A DNA stretch of 64,000 bases from Closterium sp. Naga37s-1. Lineage: Eukaryota > Streptophyta > Zygnematophyceae > Desmidiales > Closteriaceae. The notes below the pieces were generated by a model that saw only the letters and a program-made list of their open reading frames with translations, did no database searches and was not told the DNA's origin. Positions 19,400 through 29,379 of this stretch are shown piece after piece; within the stretch, counting starts at the first letter, position 1; every line of letters starts with the position of its first letter. The stretch spans positions 7,520,001 through 7,584,000 of the forward strand of contig CANJKZ010000010.1 in assembly GCA_947471745.1 (NCBI GenBank), read 5' to 3'. The position numbers were made by a program, and so were the translations under genes.

Positions 19400-19532
19400 T
19401 GTCAAACTATTATGTTGTGTGTGTTGTGATGGATGTAATGGGGTAAGCCCATACTGGGTACAATCCAATTAGGGTTAGTGCTTGTACCACATTTCTGTTC
19501 AATGCATTCATTCCTCGTTCATTCTTCTGACA
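19400..19532 (+). repeat. R4 5' LTR (133 bp)
   Basis: TGTCAAACTATTATG to TTCTGACA, preceded by target copy GTGGT. About 92% identical by eye to 36579-36710. Confidence 0.92.
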
Positions 19533-19582
19533 TGGTATCAGAGCAGGTCCTAGCCTAAGACCGTTTTTTTTCGGGCCCACCA
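19533..19582 (+). other. R4 primer site and antisense tRNA-iMet blocks
   Basis: TGGTATCAGAGC begins at the LTR edge. GGTC and GACC arms (19546-19562) can pair, and GGGCCCACCA lies at 19573-19582, ten bases after the GACC arm as in the antisense tRNA. Confidence 0.8.
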
Positions 19583-19689
19583 TTACTTAGTGACCGACTG
19601 CGGTTACCGCGTTACCCCACGCCCTGCCCTGCGCTGCACCGTCAGCGCGCGCCCTGCCCTGCCCTGCCTTGCATCACACTGCCCGTGTA

Positions 19690-19960
19690 CGCCCAGCCCT
19701 GCGTCGCGCTGCCCCGTGCACGCCCTGCCTTGCCCCGCGTCGCGCTGCCTCGTGCACGCCCTGCCCTGTCCCGCGTTGCGCTGCCTCGCGCACGCCCTGC
19801 CCTGCCCCGCGTCGTGCTGCCCCGCGCACGCCCTGCCCTGCCCCGCGTCGCGCTGCATCGCGTACGCCCTGCCCTGCCCCGCGTCGCGCTGCATCTTGCA
19901 CGCTCTGCCCTGCCCCGCGTCGCGCTGCCTCGCGCACGCCCTGCCCTGCCCCGTGCCCTG
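19690..19960 (+). repeat. R4 leader minisatellite, 36-bp unit
   Basis: About seven copies of a 36-bp unit containing CGCGCTGCCTCGCGCACGCC followed by CTGCCCTGCCCCGCGT, with C/T variation. Periodic ORFs on both strands result from the repeat length being a multiple of three. Confidence 0.85.
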
Positions 19961-20489
19961 CTGCCTTGCGCGTCGTGCCCTGCTGCAGCCCGCATGTCGC
20001 GCTCTGCTGCCCCACGCGTCGCGCTCTACTGCAGCCCGTGCGTAGCGCCCTGCTGCCCTGCACGTCACGCCCTATCGCCTGCCCGTTAGGCCCACCGCGG
20101 GCCCTCCCTCCGCGCCGCCGCGCCTGCCCGTTACGCCCGCTGCCGCGACCGCCTGTTAGGCCCATGGCGGGCCCTGCCTTCGCGCCGCCGCGCCTACCCG
20201 TTAGGCCCATCACGGGCCCGCCCGTTCGCCCCTCCCGCACCTGTCTGCTACGCCCGTCGTGGGCCCACCCCTTGCGCCCGCCGTGCCTGCGTTTTGCGCC
20301 CGCCTCGGGCCTGCACTCCCTGCCCAGCGCCGCCCTGCCCGTGCGTTAGCGCCCTGTCCTGCGCGCGCTGGCGCCCTGCTCTGCCCTACCCGAGCCACCT
20401 CTGCAGCGCCCTGTGCGCCTTGCTAAACCCTAAAAAAATATTTAAAAAAAGCCCTTGGTGCTTCTGCACTAGGAGCTACTGCCTGCTAC

Positions 20490-20720
20490 TGGCCGCGCGC
20501 CGCCCTGCTCTGGCCGCACGCCGCCCTGCTCTGGCCGCACACCGCCCTGCTCTAGCCGCGCGCCGCCCTGCTCTGGCCGCGCGTCGCCCTGCTCTGGCCG
20601 CGCTCAACCCTGCTCTGGCCGCACGCCGCCCTACTCTGGCCACACGCCGCCCTCCTCTGGCCGCGCGCCGCCCTGCTCTAGCAGCGCGCAGCCCTGCTCT
20701 GGCCGAGCGCCGCCCTTCCC
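20490..20720 (+). repeat. R4 leader minisatellite, 21-bp unit
   Basis: About eleven copies of GGCCGCACGCCGCCCTGCTCT-type units. One plus frame reads a repeating RRPALAA heptapeptide because 21 is a multiple of three. Treated as leader and not coding. Confidence 0.85.
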
Positions 20721-20796
20721 TGACCGTGCACCGCCCGGACCTACACTAGTGCCTCCTCGCCGCCCTTCCTTCCCTACGTGCTGCCCTGCTGGTCGC

Positions 20797-21030
20797 ATGA
20801 CTTCTCTTCACGGCAGCGGTGGGAGTGGTGGCGACGGTGGCGGCAGCAGTGGGAGTGGTGGCGGCCGTCGTAGCAGTCGCTGTGGAGCTGTTCAGTGGGG
20901 AGTTTCTGGCGGTGGCTAGATGCAGCTGTAGCGGCGTCTGCGTGAGACCCTTACACCCCAGCAGCTTCGTGAGTGGTTTGCTCAGCGTTGGGCGTCTCAG
21001 AGATGTGCTGAGGGTGACTGTTACCTGTGT
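20797..21030 (+). pseudogene. R4 gag remnant (Gly-rich end only)
   Basis: Leader repeats run straight into a Gly/Ser-rich stretch and then PQQLREWFAQRW-like sequence, so the gag N-terminal domain and Cys/His motif have been deleted. A TAG interrupts the Gly-rich part near 20919. Confidence 0.7.
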
Positions 21031-24000
21031 GTGCCGCCCGACCCAGGTATAGAGGCTGCTGCTCTAGGTGCTAGTGAGTCTGCTCTCTCAGGTACTGGTG
21101 ATTCTGCTCTCTCTGGTACTACGTCTGCTGTGGCCCTGCACACCTTCACGCTTAACTCAGGTGCTTCCCGCTCTTTCTTTTGCGACAGTACCACAGTGAC
21201 ACCGCTCTCTGCACCTGTTGCTGTCTCTTTGGCTGACCCCTCTGGGGGCCCAGTCCTTGCACGTTCCTCCACTGTTCTGCCTTGTCCGGCGGTTCCGTCT
21301 GGCTCACTGTCAAGTCTCCACCTCCTCTCGTTCTCTACGAACATGGTGAGCACCTCTGTCCTTGAGGATCAGTGGGTTGACACCTTCACCCCTGGACGAC
21401 AGCGTGTGGCAATCTGTACGTGCTCCCGGACTGGCAGGCACCTGGCCACGTTTACCCGTCGGCCTGGGTCGAGTCTGTACAGACTAACTATTGCGCCTCC
21501 TCAGGTAGCTGCTTCTGCATCTGCGTCAGTTCAGCTAGCGGCCTCCTGCTCGTGTCGTGCCCTGTCGCACCAGACGCTCCTCTGGCACCACCGCCTTGGT
21601 CACCCCTCCGTGGCATGCCTCCGTGGCATGCACTCCCATCTCCTTGTCTCTGGTCTTCCCAGGTCTCTGCCTCCCCTCCCACCCTCGTCTGCCCCTCCCT
21701 GCCTTCCCTGTGTCGAGGGGCGGCAGCGCGCCGCTCCTCACTCCTCCTCGTTCCCCCCGATGACTGCTCCCCTGCAGACTCTCCACCTGGACGTGTGGGG
21801 CCCAGCCCGCGTCCGTGGACAGGGCCACTAGCGGTACTTTCTGCTGGTTGTCGACGACTACAAGCGTTACACCACGGTCTTCCCCTTGCGCCGCAAGGGG
21901 GAGGTCCCTGATGTTTTGATCCCTTGGATCCGCGCTGTTCGCCTCCAGCTCCGCGAGCGGTTCGAGATGGACCTTCCCGTCCTTCGTCTGCACTCTGACA
22001 GAGGTGGTGAGTTTTCCTCAGACCTCTTGCAGGACTTTTATCGTGGGGAGGGCATTCGCCAGACGTTCACGCTTCCGGCCTCTCCGCAGCAAAATGGGGT
22101 TGCTGAGCGCCGCATTGGCTTAGTCATGGAGGTCGCTCGTACCTCCATGATCCATGCGGCTGCCCCCCATTTTCTGTGGCCGTTTGCGGTCCGCGACGCT
22201 GCGCATTAGCTCAACCTCTGGCCCCGTGTCTCCTTGCCGGAGACCTAGTCGGCACTGCGTTGGACGGGAGAGGTTGGCGATGCGTCGGTGTTCAGGGTCT
22301 GAAGATGTCGAGCCTTTGTCCGCGATACGTCCGCGGACAAGCTCTCCTCCCGCGTCGTTCCCTGTGTCTTCCTTGGCTTCCCCCCCGACGCGCCTGGCTG
22401 GCAGTTTTACCACCCCCCCCACCTCGCGCCGTGTCCTGCCCTCTCAGGACGCCACGTTTGACGAATCGGTTCTCTTTTACCGTCTCTTTCCCTACCGCAC
22501 TGCCCCTCTCCCTCCCTCGCCGCTCTTCATCGCATCAGGTCCTCCTCCGGTAGACCCCCTCCCCCCTCAGGGTCCTTCTCCCTCAGGTGCGTCCCAGGTA
22601 GACCCTGTCGAGCCTATCGAGGTAGCTGTCGACTCTGGTGCTGCTAGGGGTACTGCGTCTGGGGGTGCTGAGCCTGCGGGTGCGGGACCTGGGGGTGCTG
22701 AACCTGGGGTTGCTGAACCTGGGGGTGTGGAGCCTGGGGGTACTGAGCCTGGGGTTGCTGAGTCTGAGGGTGCGGAGCCTGGGGGTGCTGAGCCTGAGCG
22801 TGCGGAGCTTGGGGGTGCTGAGCCTGAGCGTGTGGAGCGTGGGGGTGCTGAGCCTGAGCGTGCTGAGCTTGGGGGTGATGAGCCTGAGCGTGCTGTGCCT
22901 GGAGGTACTTTGTCTTCTAGAGGTCCTCCGGGTGTCTTGTCACGGCGGGAGACACTCTCTCCACCGCAGCTGCGCGAGTGGTTTGCTCGGCGCTGGAGAC
23001 TTCAGAGTGGCACTGCTGGAGCCGGTGGTGCTGCTGGTGCTGGAGGTGCTGCTGGAGCTGGTGCTGCTGGAGGTGCTGGCGCCGCTGGTCCCGGAGGTGC
23101 TCGTACTGGAGGTACTGGAGCTGCTGGAGCTGGAGGTGCTGCTGGAGCTGGTGCTGCTGGAGGTGCTGGCGCCGCTGGTCCCGGAGGTGCTCGTATTGGA
23201 GGTACTGGAGCTGCTGGAGCTGGAGGTGCTGCTGGAGATGGAGGTGCTACTGGCGCAGGAGCTGTTGGAGGTGCTGGAGCCGCTGGTCCCGGAGGTGCTC
23301 GTACTGGAGGTACTGGAGCTGCTGGAGCCGCTGGTCCCGGAGGTGCTCGTACTGGAGGTACTGGAGCTGCTGGCGATGGGAGTGCTACTGGAGCTGGAGC
23401 CGGAGGTGCTGCTGGAGCTGGAGCTGCTGGAGCTGGCAGTGTTGCAGGAGTTGGAGCTGGAGCCGCTGGAGCTGGAGCTGGTGGAGGTGCTGGCTCTGGG
23501 GGTGCTGGTGCTGTCGGTGCTGGTTTTGGAGGTACTGTGCGACCGGAGGTCTTACAGAGCGTCGTGAGCATGCGTCTCATCCTACATCGCCGGTTCGCGC
23601 TGTTCGCACTGGTCATCGTGTTCCGCGCCAGCGTCCTCCTCCTGTCCCTGGCACACACCAGATGACACTTCGTCCTTCCTCTGTTCCACTGCGTGTCCCT
23701 CTGCCGTCTCCTCCTGCGTCCTCCCTTACTGACGGTCCGGACCCGGAGTCTGACTCCCTTCGTGCTGCTAGTCCTACTGTCACGCGTCTACTGTCACTCA
23801 CCCTTCGTTTGAGTCTACTACTGTGTCTGCTCTTGTTGCTGAGCTGGTTGACTTTTCAACTCGCTGTCGTCTTGACTACGCCACTAGTCTTGTTGCTGAG
23901 TCTGAGTCTATCCTCCGTCCGTCGGGGGTGAGTGTGCTGTTGGCACGGACGTCCTTGAGGACAGGCAGGAGGACTTTGAGTGTTTTGCAGCTGCTGTGCC

Positions 24001-24818
24001 TCATCTCGTGTCCATGCTGATTGCACTTGAGGGAGACCTGGATGCACCAGACATCCCGACCCCGCGCTCTCACGCAGAGGCGATTGAGGGTCCCTACTCC
24101 TCTCAGTGGCAGTCAGCCATGGACGCAGAGATGGCATCCTGGAAGTCCACAGGCACTTACGTCGACGACGTTCCCCCACCTGGGGCGAACATCGTCAGTG
24201 GCATGTGGATTTTCAGGGTGAAGCGGCCGCCAGGTTCTCCGCCTGTCTTCAAGGCGCGTTACGTTGCACGAGGCTTCACTGGGTCGTTTCCTGCAGGTAC
24301 CCAGTGGAGCCTCCGGCGGCTAGTCTACGGTCTTCGCCACGCGCCTCGAGAGTGGCACGACACATTGAGGACTACGCTTGCGGCTCTTGGGTTTGCTCCT
24401 TTGACTGCTGACCCGTCGCTGTTTCTACGCACCGACACTTTGCTGCCGCCATTCTACATCCTCGTGTACATCGACGACTTGGTCTTTGCCATTGCTGACA
24501 CTGCTGGACTTGCCCACGTGAAGTCGGAGCTGCAGAAGAGACACACGTGCACAGACCTGGGTGAGCTGCGTAGCTTTCTTGGCTTGCAGATCACCCGAGA
24601 CAGAGCACAGCGCACCATTACCTTGACTCAGTCTCACATGGTGCAGCAGGTCCTTCAACGCTTTGACTTCCAGTACTCCTCGCCACAGTCGACTCCTCTA
24701 CCTACCGGTCACTCGCTCTCAGCTCTGCCTTTGGATGAGTCCGTAGAGCCGAGTGGCCCATATCCAGAGCTTGTGGGCTGCCTCATGTACCTGATGACCT
24801 GCACTCGACCTGACCTTG
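21031..24818 (+). pseudogene. R4 protease, integrase, linker and partial reverse transcriptase
   Basis: Protease reads TLNSGASRSFF (about 21150): the catalytic Asp of DSGA is Asn. Pre-integrase (LLWHHRLGHP) and integrase (LHLDVWGPARVRGQGH then TAG at about 21830, LHSDRGGEF, NGVAERRIG) are otherwise recognisable. More stops occur at 22207-22209 and 22300-22302; the latter is the Trp codon that is also TGA in R2 and R9. The linker GGAEPE/GGAEPG repeats fill 22650-22900 and long GAGGAAGAG repeats run to 23500. The reverse transcriptase has lost about 60 codons at 24272-24278, including LDFSTAFLQG. YIDDLVFA is present at about 24470. The frame is cut at 24818 by R5. Confidence 0.9.
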
Positions 24819-25090
24819 TGTTGGATGCACGTCATTCTGAGTGCATGTCATCCTAACGTCCTGCCGAGTGCTTGTGCTATTCATTCGTGCATTGTTTGCA
24901 TGAGCATATGTCATTGTGCATGGCTGTTGGGTATTTTCATCTCTGTGTTTTTCTCCGAGTTTAAATGCTTGATCATGCAGGAGAAATCCAGAGCTTTCCA
25001 ACGATACCAAGATCGCCTTATTCCGACCAAGATCGCCCAAGTTATAAGATTTCCAAGACTTGGATTTCTTAATACCTTTTGGGGTTATAT
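24819..25090 (+). repeat. R5 5' LTR, truncated
   Basis: TGTTGGATGCACGTC to GGGGTTATAT matches 34943-35214 closely. The remaining roughly 500 bp of the LTR and a primer site are absent before gag at 25188. Confidence 0.88.
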
Positions 25091-25187
25091 CGACCAGTCC
25101 GTGACGGCGATTTTCGTAGAATCAAAATTTCTGGCAGAATTCTCTCCAAACAATTTCTCAAGTTTCCACCGTTCATAAGGCCTCAAT

Positions 25188-26804
25188 ATGGATGGTACGA
25201 ACTCCGGAGGTGCTAGTGGCGAGATGGACAGAAGTAGAGAGGTTGGAGAGCAAGGGGGGGTTGCTGGTGGAGGAGTGGGGACTCTCCAACCAGCCAGCCC
25301 TACGCTACCCTCAACTTCTACACCATCTCCTACAACCGTGGATCCTGTGAAGGCTTTCTCTATTGAGAAATTCATGGGGGAGGACTACGAGCACTGGAGC
25401 TTCCGCATGAGGCTGATGTACACCCAATACAAGCTATTGGTTCTGGTGGAGGGGAAGGAGAAGATGCCGGAGGCCGCGGAGCTGAAAGGAGCGTGGATGA
25501 AGCGATCGTTCGACGCGTACATGCTCATGGTGCAAGCGGTTGGCGGACGACAACTTGACCACATCAAGGACCTCTTGGGTGATCCAGAGTGTGGCCCCAA
25601 GGCTTGGAGGAAGCTTCTGGATGTGCACTCACCGACACATGCTACCGGCATCGTGCTACTCGCGCGGCGGCTGCGCGACATCAAGTTCGTTGATGGAGAG
25701 CCGATGCAATCGGTGTTGGATGAGATGCGGGACATCTTCACGAAGCTTCAAGGCGGCGGTGTGGTGTACCCGGAGCTCGTGCAATGCGTGGAGATTGTGA
25801 TACGGCTGCCTGAGTCGTGGTCTGCCCTAGCAATCAACCTCAACTCTCAACAGCCCCAGTGGATCGTGGATTATATTTGCGCGCGCATCCTTGAGGAGGA
25901 CTTGCGGCGGCGGAGTGTGGAGCGCTCGGAGGAGGGGGCTGGCTATGTAGTTGGAGGTGGAAAGAGTGGCTTCAAGAAGAAGTGGAAGGGCAAGAACAAG
26001 GACAACCCTAAGGAGGATGGCGGTGGGGGTCAAGGGGAGGTGTGCTTCTACTGCAAGAAGCGCGGACATCGTTGGCGGAAGTGCTACCAACGACCCAAGG
26101 ATTGGACCCCGCCTTCATCAAGCAACCAGCGTGGTGGCACGAGGAGTGGGGGAGTCATGGGAGCTAGTGGAGAGAAGGAGGAGGAGAAAGGCGGCAAATC
26201 TGAGGAGCGGAAGGCCGGGTTCTTCTTCGTGAACGAAGGCGCAACCGACCTCGCTATGGCTGCTAAGGTTCTCCTACAACCCCTCACCCATTGGGTGATT
26301 GACTCCGGGAGCTCTTGGCACATGACTCCTCGTGCGGACCTACTCGATGAGATTCAGCCCGCACCCATCTCTACAGTCACATCCGCTACGGGCGCCAAGG
26401 CCAAGGTCATGGGCATGGGATGCGCCAAGTTCATGGGAGCGGATGGAGAGCTCGTGGGGCTGAATAACGTGCTGTGGGTGCCGGAATTGTGCGCGAACCT
26501 GATTTCTACCGGCCGATTGGGAGATGCAGGTGTGAACACCGAGACGTTTGGCTCGGAGCGCTATCGTGCTTACAACGACGAGCGGCTGATTTGGGACCTG
26601 CAGTGGAAGGAAGATGTCCACAAGCGGATGTGGCAGATCCCGGTCCTCCCTTGGCGGAAATCGGGCAAGGCGGCAGTGGCGGCATCTATGGAGGAGAGCG
26701 TCACCGAGGAGGAGCAGCAAGGTGTGCAAGGAGAGGAGCTGACTGGAGGAAGTGCGGCGGTGAAGGCGCCGGCTACCTCGGGCCAAGCAGATTGGGAGAC
26801 TTGA
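25188..26804 (+). CDS. R5 gag and protease
   Basis: A 538-codon open frame. FMGEDYEHWSFRMRLMYTQ (about residue 65) begins a UBN2-type copia gag. The CCHC knuckle CFYCKKRGHRWRKC is at about residue 285, and the protease region THWVIDSGSSWHMTP (about residue 365) keeps the catalytic Asp as DSGS. VLWVPELCANLISTGRL is the usual stretch before the pre-integrase domain. The frame stops at TGA 26802-26804, and the next in-frame residues read HRQLAHV, so the TGA replaces the Trp of a WHRQLAHV pre-integrase motif. Downstream integrase is deleted. The gag part looks intact. The GC content is lower than in the R1 family. Confidence 0.9.
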   Translation: MDGTNSGGASGEMDRSREVGEQGGVAGGGVGTLQPASPTLPSTSTPSPTTVDPVKAFSIEKFMGEDYEHWSFRMRLMYTQYKLLVLVEGKEKMPEAAELKGAWMKRSFDAYMLMVQAVGGRQLDHIKDLLGDPECGPKAWRKLLDVHSPTHATGIVLLARRLRDIKFVDGEPMQSVLDEMRDIFTKLQGGGVVYPELVQCVEIVIRLPESWSALAINLNSQQPQWIVDYICARILEEDLRRRSVERSEEGAGYVVGGGKSGFKKKWKGKNKDNPKEDGGGGQGEVCFYCKKRGHRWRKCYQRPKDWTPPSSSNQRGGTRSGGVMGASGEKEEEKGGKSEERKAGFFFVNEGATDLAMAAKVLLQPLTHWVIDSGSSWHMTPRADLLDEIQPAPISTVTSATGAKAKVMGMGCAKFMGADGELVGLNNVLWVPELCANLISTGRLGDAGVNTETFGSERYRAYNDERLIWDLQWKEDVHKRMWQIPVLPWRKSGKAAVAASMEESVTEEEQQGVQGEELTGGSAAVKAPATSGQADWET

Positions 26805-27211
26805 CATCGGCAGCTCGCACACGTGGCTGTATCTACATGGCGTAGACCGACGGCTATGAGGATGGGACCAGCCGGGTGTGCAAGCTTAAGAAGGCCATCT
26901 ATGGCCTTAAGCAAGCGCCCAGGTGTTGGTACGAGAAGCTGGAGGAGGTGCTGCTGGGTGGAGGCTTCAAGACGTCCCAGGCGGATCACAGCTTGTTTCT
27001 GCTTGGAGAGGGGGAGCAATTGTTTTTGTTGCTGGTGTATGTCGATGACATACTGCTGTTCTCACCTTCCATGGAGCAGATTGAGAGGACACAGAAGCCG
27101 CTGATGGAAAAATTCAAGTGCAAGATGCTGGGGGATATCCACTACTACTTGGGGCTGCAGATTGAGAGGGATGTTGAGAGGAGGTGGCTGAAGGTGCATC
27201 AGTCACACTAA
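26805..27211 (+). pseudogene. R5 reverse transcriptase fragment
   Basis: A short pre-integrase remnant joins directly to KLKKAIYGLKQAPRCWYEKL and LLVYVDDILLFSPS, then YYLGLQIERD. The integrase and the reverse transcriptase fingers with the first catalytic Asp are deleted. A TAA at 27209-27211 ends the frame. Confidence 0.9.
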
Positions 27212-27223
27212 ATCTCTGGTGTC

Positions 27224-27871
27224 ATGGAGCGGTATGGTGTGACTGGGGGTCGCACTGTGATGACACCGTTCCCTGCGGGCTTCAAACTGAAGAAGGCAGC
27301 TGAGGAGGATGATGTACTCGAGGATGAGCAGCAAAATGAGTACCAGTCACTCATTGGGAGTGTGATGTATGCAGCTGTGCATACGCGGACTGATGCTTCA
27401 TTCGGAGTGGGGCAGCTGGCCAGAGTTGTGCAGCGGCCCACTGAGGAGCAGTTGGAGGTGGCAAAGCGCTTGGTGCACTACCTCGGATCAACGGCATCTG
27501 CTGGTGTTCAGTTTTCAGCTGGCGGCCAGCTGAAACAGATTGGAGCAGATGGGGTCACGCCGGGAACCTTGAAGCTGTCGTGCTTCACCGACGCCACATG
27601 GGCCTCAGAGGATGAGGATCAGTCATCAGTTGGCGGCTTTGTGTGCATGGTCGGAGGTGGACCAGTGAGCTGGAGGTCCAAGAAGCAGAGTACATGGCAA
27701 TGTACCATGCCATCAAGGAGATCGTGCTCCTGAGGAAGCTGCTGGAGGACATGGGAGCTGAACAGGAGGGACCTACACCACTTTTCTCCGACAGCGAGGC
27801 TGCTATTGGCATGGCCAATAATCCTATCCTGAATGGGCTGAACAAGCACATGAAGATTAAGTGGCACTGGG
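27224..27871 (+). pseudogene. R5 connection and RNase H, first part
   Basis: Starts near MERYGVTGGRTVMTPFPAGF and includes YQSLIGSVMYAAVHTRTD and CFTDATWASEDEDQSSVGG (RNase H). A frameshift lies near 27690, after which EAEYMAMYHAIKEIVLLRKL and LFSDSEAAIGMANN continue in another frame. The reading is cut by R6 at 27872 and resumes at 34698. Confidence 0.9.
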
Positions 27872-27997
27872 TGTCAAACATTGTATATGTTGTTGTTCTG
27901 TAGGCTACAGTGGGTTTAGCCTTACGGGGTACAATATTCTAGGGTTTCCCACTTTTACTCCCAATCTTGCTAGTACAATCACTTCTTGTTTCTAACA
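27872..27997 (+). repeat. R6 5' LTR (126 bp)
   Basis: TGTCAAACATTGTATATG to TTTCTAACA. Three substitutions relative to 34572-34697. Confidence 0.95.
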
Positions 27998-28051
27998 TGG
28001 TATTAAGAGCTTAGGTTCTAGACCTAGGACCACTTACCTAAGGGCCCACCG
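27998..28051 (+). other. R6 primer site and antisense tRNA-iMet blocks
   Basis: The primer site is altered to TGGTATTAAGAGC. GGTTCT and AGGACC (28014-28031) can pair with one G-T, and GGGCCCACC follows at 28042-28050. Confidence 0.75.
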
Positions 28052-28644
28052 CTAGAAGCGCCCTCGAGCGCCCTATCGACTTAGCGCCCTCGAGCGCCTC
28101 CCTCCTAGTGCACCCTCGTGCGCCTCTCCTTCTCCTGCTGCCCGTGCGCAGCTCGCTAGTGCCGCGCGCGGCCTTTTTCTTTAGCGCGCGTAGCCCGCTA
28201 GCAGCCCGCGCGCGGCCTTTTCTACACGCGCGCCGACCGTTAGCCGCCCGCACGACCAGCGCCGCCCACGAGCAGCCCGTCGACCGGCCCTCCTGGCCGT
28301 CCAGAGCGCCGCAGCCCCGCCCGTAGGCTGCCGCGTCGCCCTCGTAAGCCGCCGCCCGCGCGCGACTGCAGCCCACGCACAGCCGCGGACCGCCCGCTAC
28401 AGCCGCCCACGCACAGGCCCACCGTCGCGCCGTGCCGCGTAGCCTAGTCCGAGCCGCGCCGCGCCGCCCTGCCCGAGCCGCGCCGCGCCGCCCGAGTCGC
28501 GCCGCCCGAATCGCGACGCCCTGACCGAGCCGCGCCGCCCCACCTGCAACAACTACTGTTCCTGTTCCTGCTACTGCTACTTCTACTACTGCTACTGCTA
28601 CTGCTGCTACTGCTACTGCTACTGCTGCTACTGCTACTGCCACT
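28052..28644 (+). repeat. R6 GC-rich leader and CTGCTA run
   Basis: GCGCGC/GCCGCC-rich sequence without a strict unit, then an imperfect (CTGCTA)n-type run at 28550-28640 up to the gag ATG. Confidence 0.65.
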
Positions 28645-29184
28645 ATGGCCAGTCCTACTGTTCTCACTTTTGACGCTGAGGGCCGACCGATTAAGTTTGA
28701 TGTCTGGCTCGATGACCTGCACCTGTTCCTCCAGATCACTGCCAAGGACGACGTTTCCCTATATGACCACACGTCCGGCGCTGCTCCCGCACCTGCTGCT
28801 ACGGCTGACAGTACTGCTCGCTCACAGTGGCAGACTCGTGACGCTCATGCTCGCCTAGCCGTTCGCAGTCACCTGCCGTTAGATGAGCGCGAGCACTTCG
28901 GCCAGCATAAGACCGCTAAGGAGCTGTATGATGCTGTAGTTGCACGCTACTCCTCCTCTGCTACTGCTGCGATAGGCCGTCTCTCGCTGCCCTATCTCTT
29001 CCCGGATCTGTCTGCCTTTGCCACTGTAGCTGACCTCATCACTCACCTCCGTACTAGTGATCTCCGCTACCGTGCCGCGCTCCCCCCCGATTTCCTAGCC
29101 AAGAACCCTCCCCCGATGTACCTCACCCTCTACCACCGAGTCACTCGCCTCCCTGACTCTGCTGCGGAGTGGCCGGAAGAGTGA
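28645..29184 (+). pseudogene. R6 gag, N-terminal part
   Basis: MASPTVLTFDAEGRPIKFDV through PPPMYLTLYHRVTRLPDS matches the family gag. The frame then runs into AAEWPEE and stops at 29184 because a stretch of gag coding has been lost and the following Gly-rich tract is read in another frame. It could make a truncated gag of 179 residues without the Cys/His motif. Confidence 0.88.
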
Positions 29185-29379
29185 ACGTCTGGCGGATGCC
29201 GAGGTGGTGGTGGAGGGGGTGGAGGGGGCGGCGGCGGTGGCGGCGGTGGTGGGAGTGGTGCTGGTGGTGGGGGGGGCAGTGGCGGAGCCGGGGGTGGTGG
29301 AGGCGGCGGTGGTGGAGGTGGCGGGGGTGGTGGTGGCAGTGGTGGCGGCGGTGGAGCTGGTGGAGGGCGCGGTGGAGCG

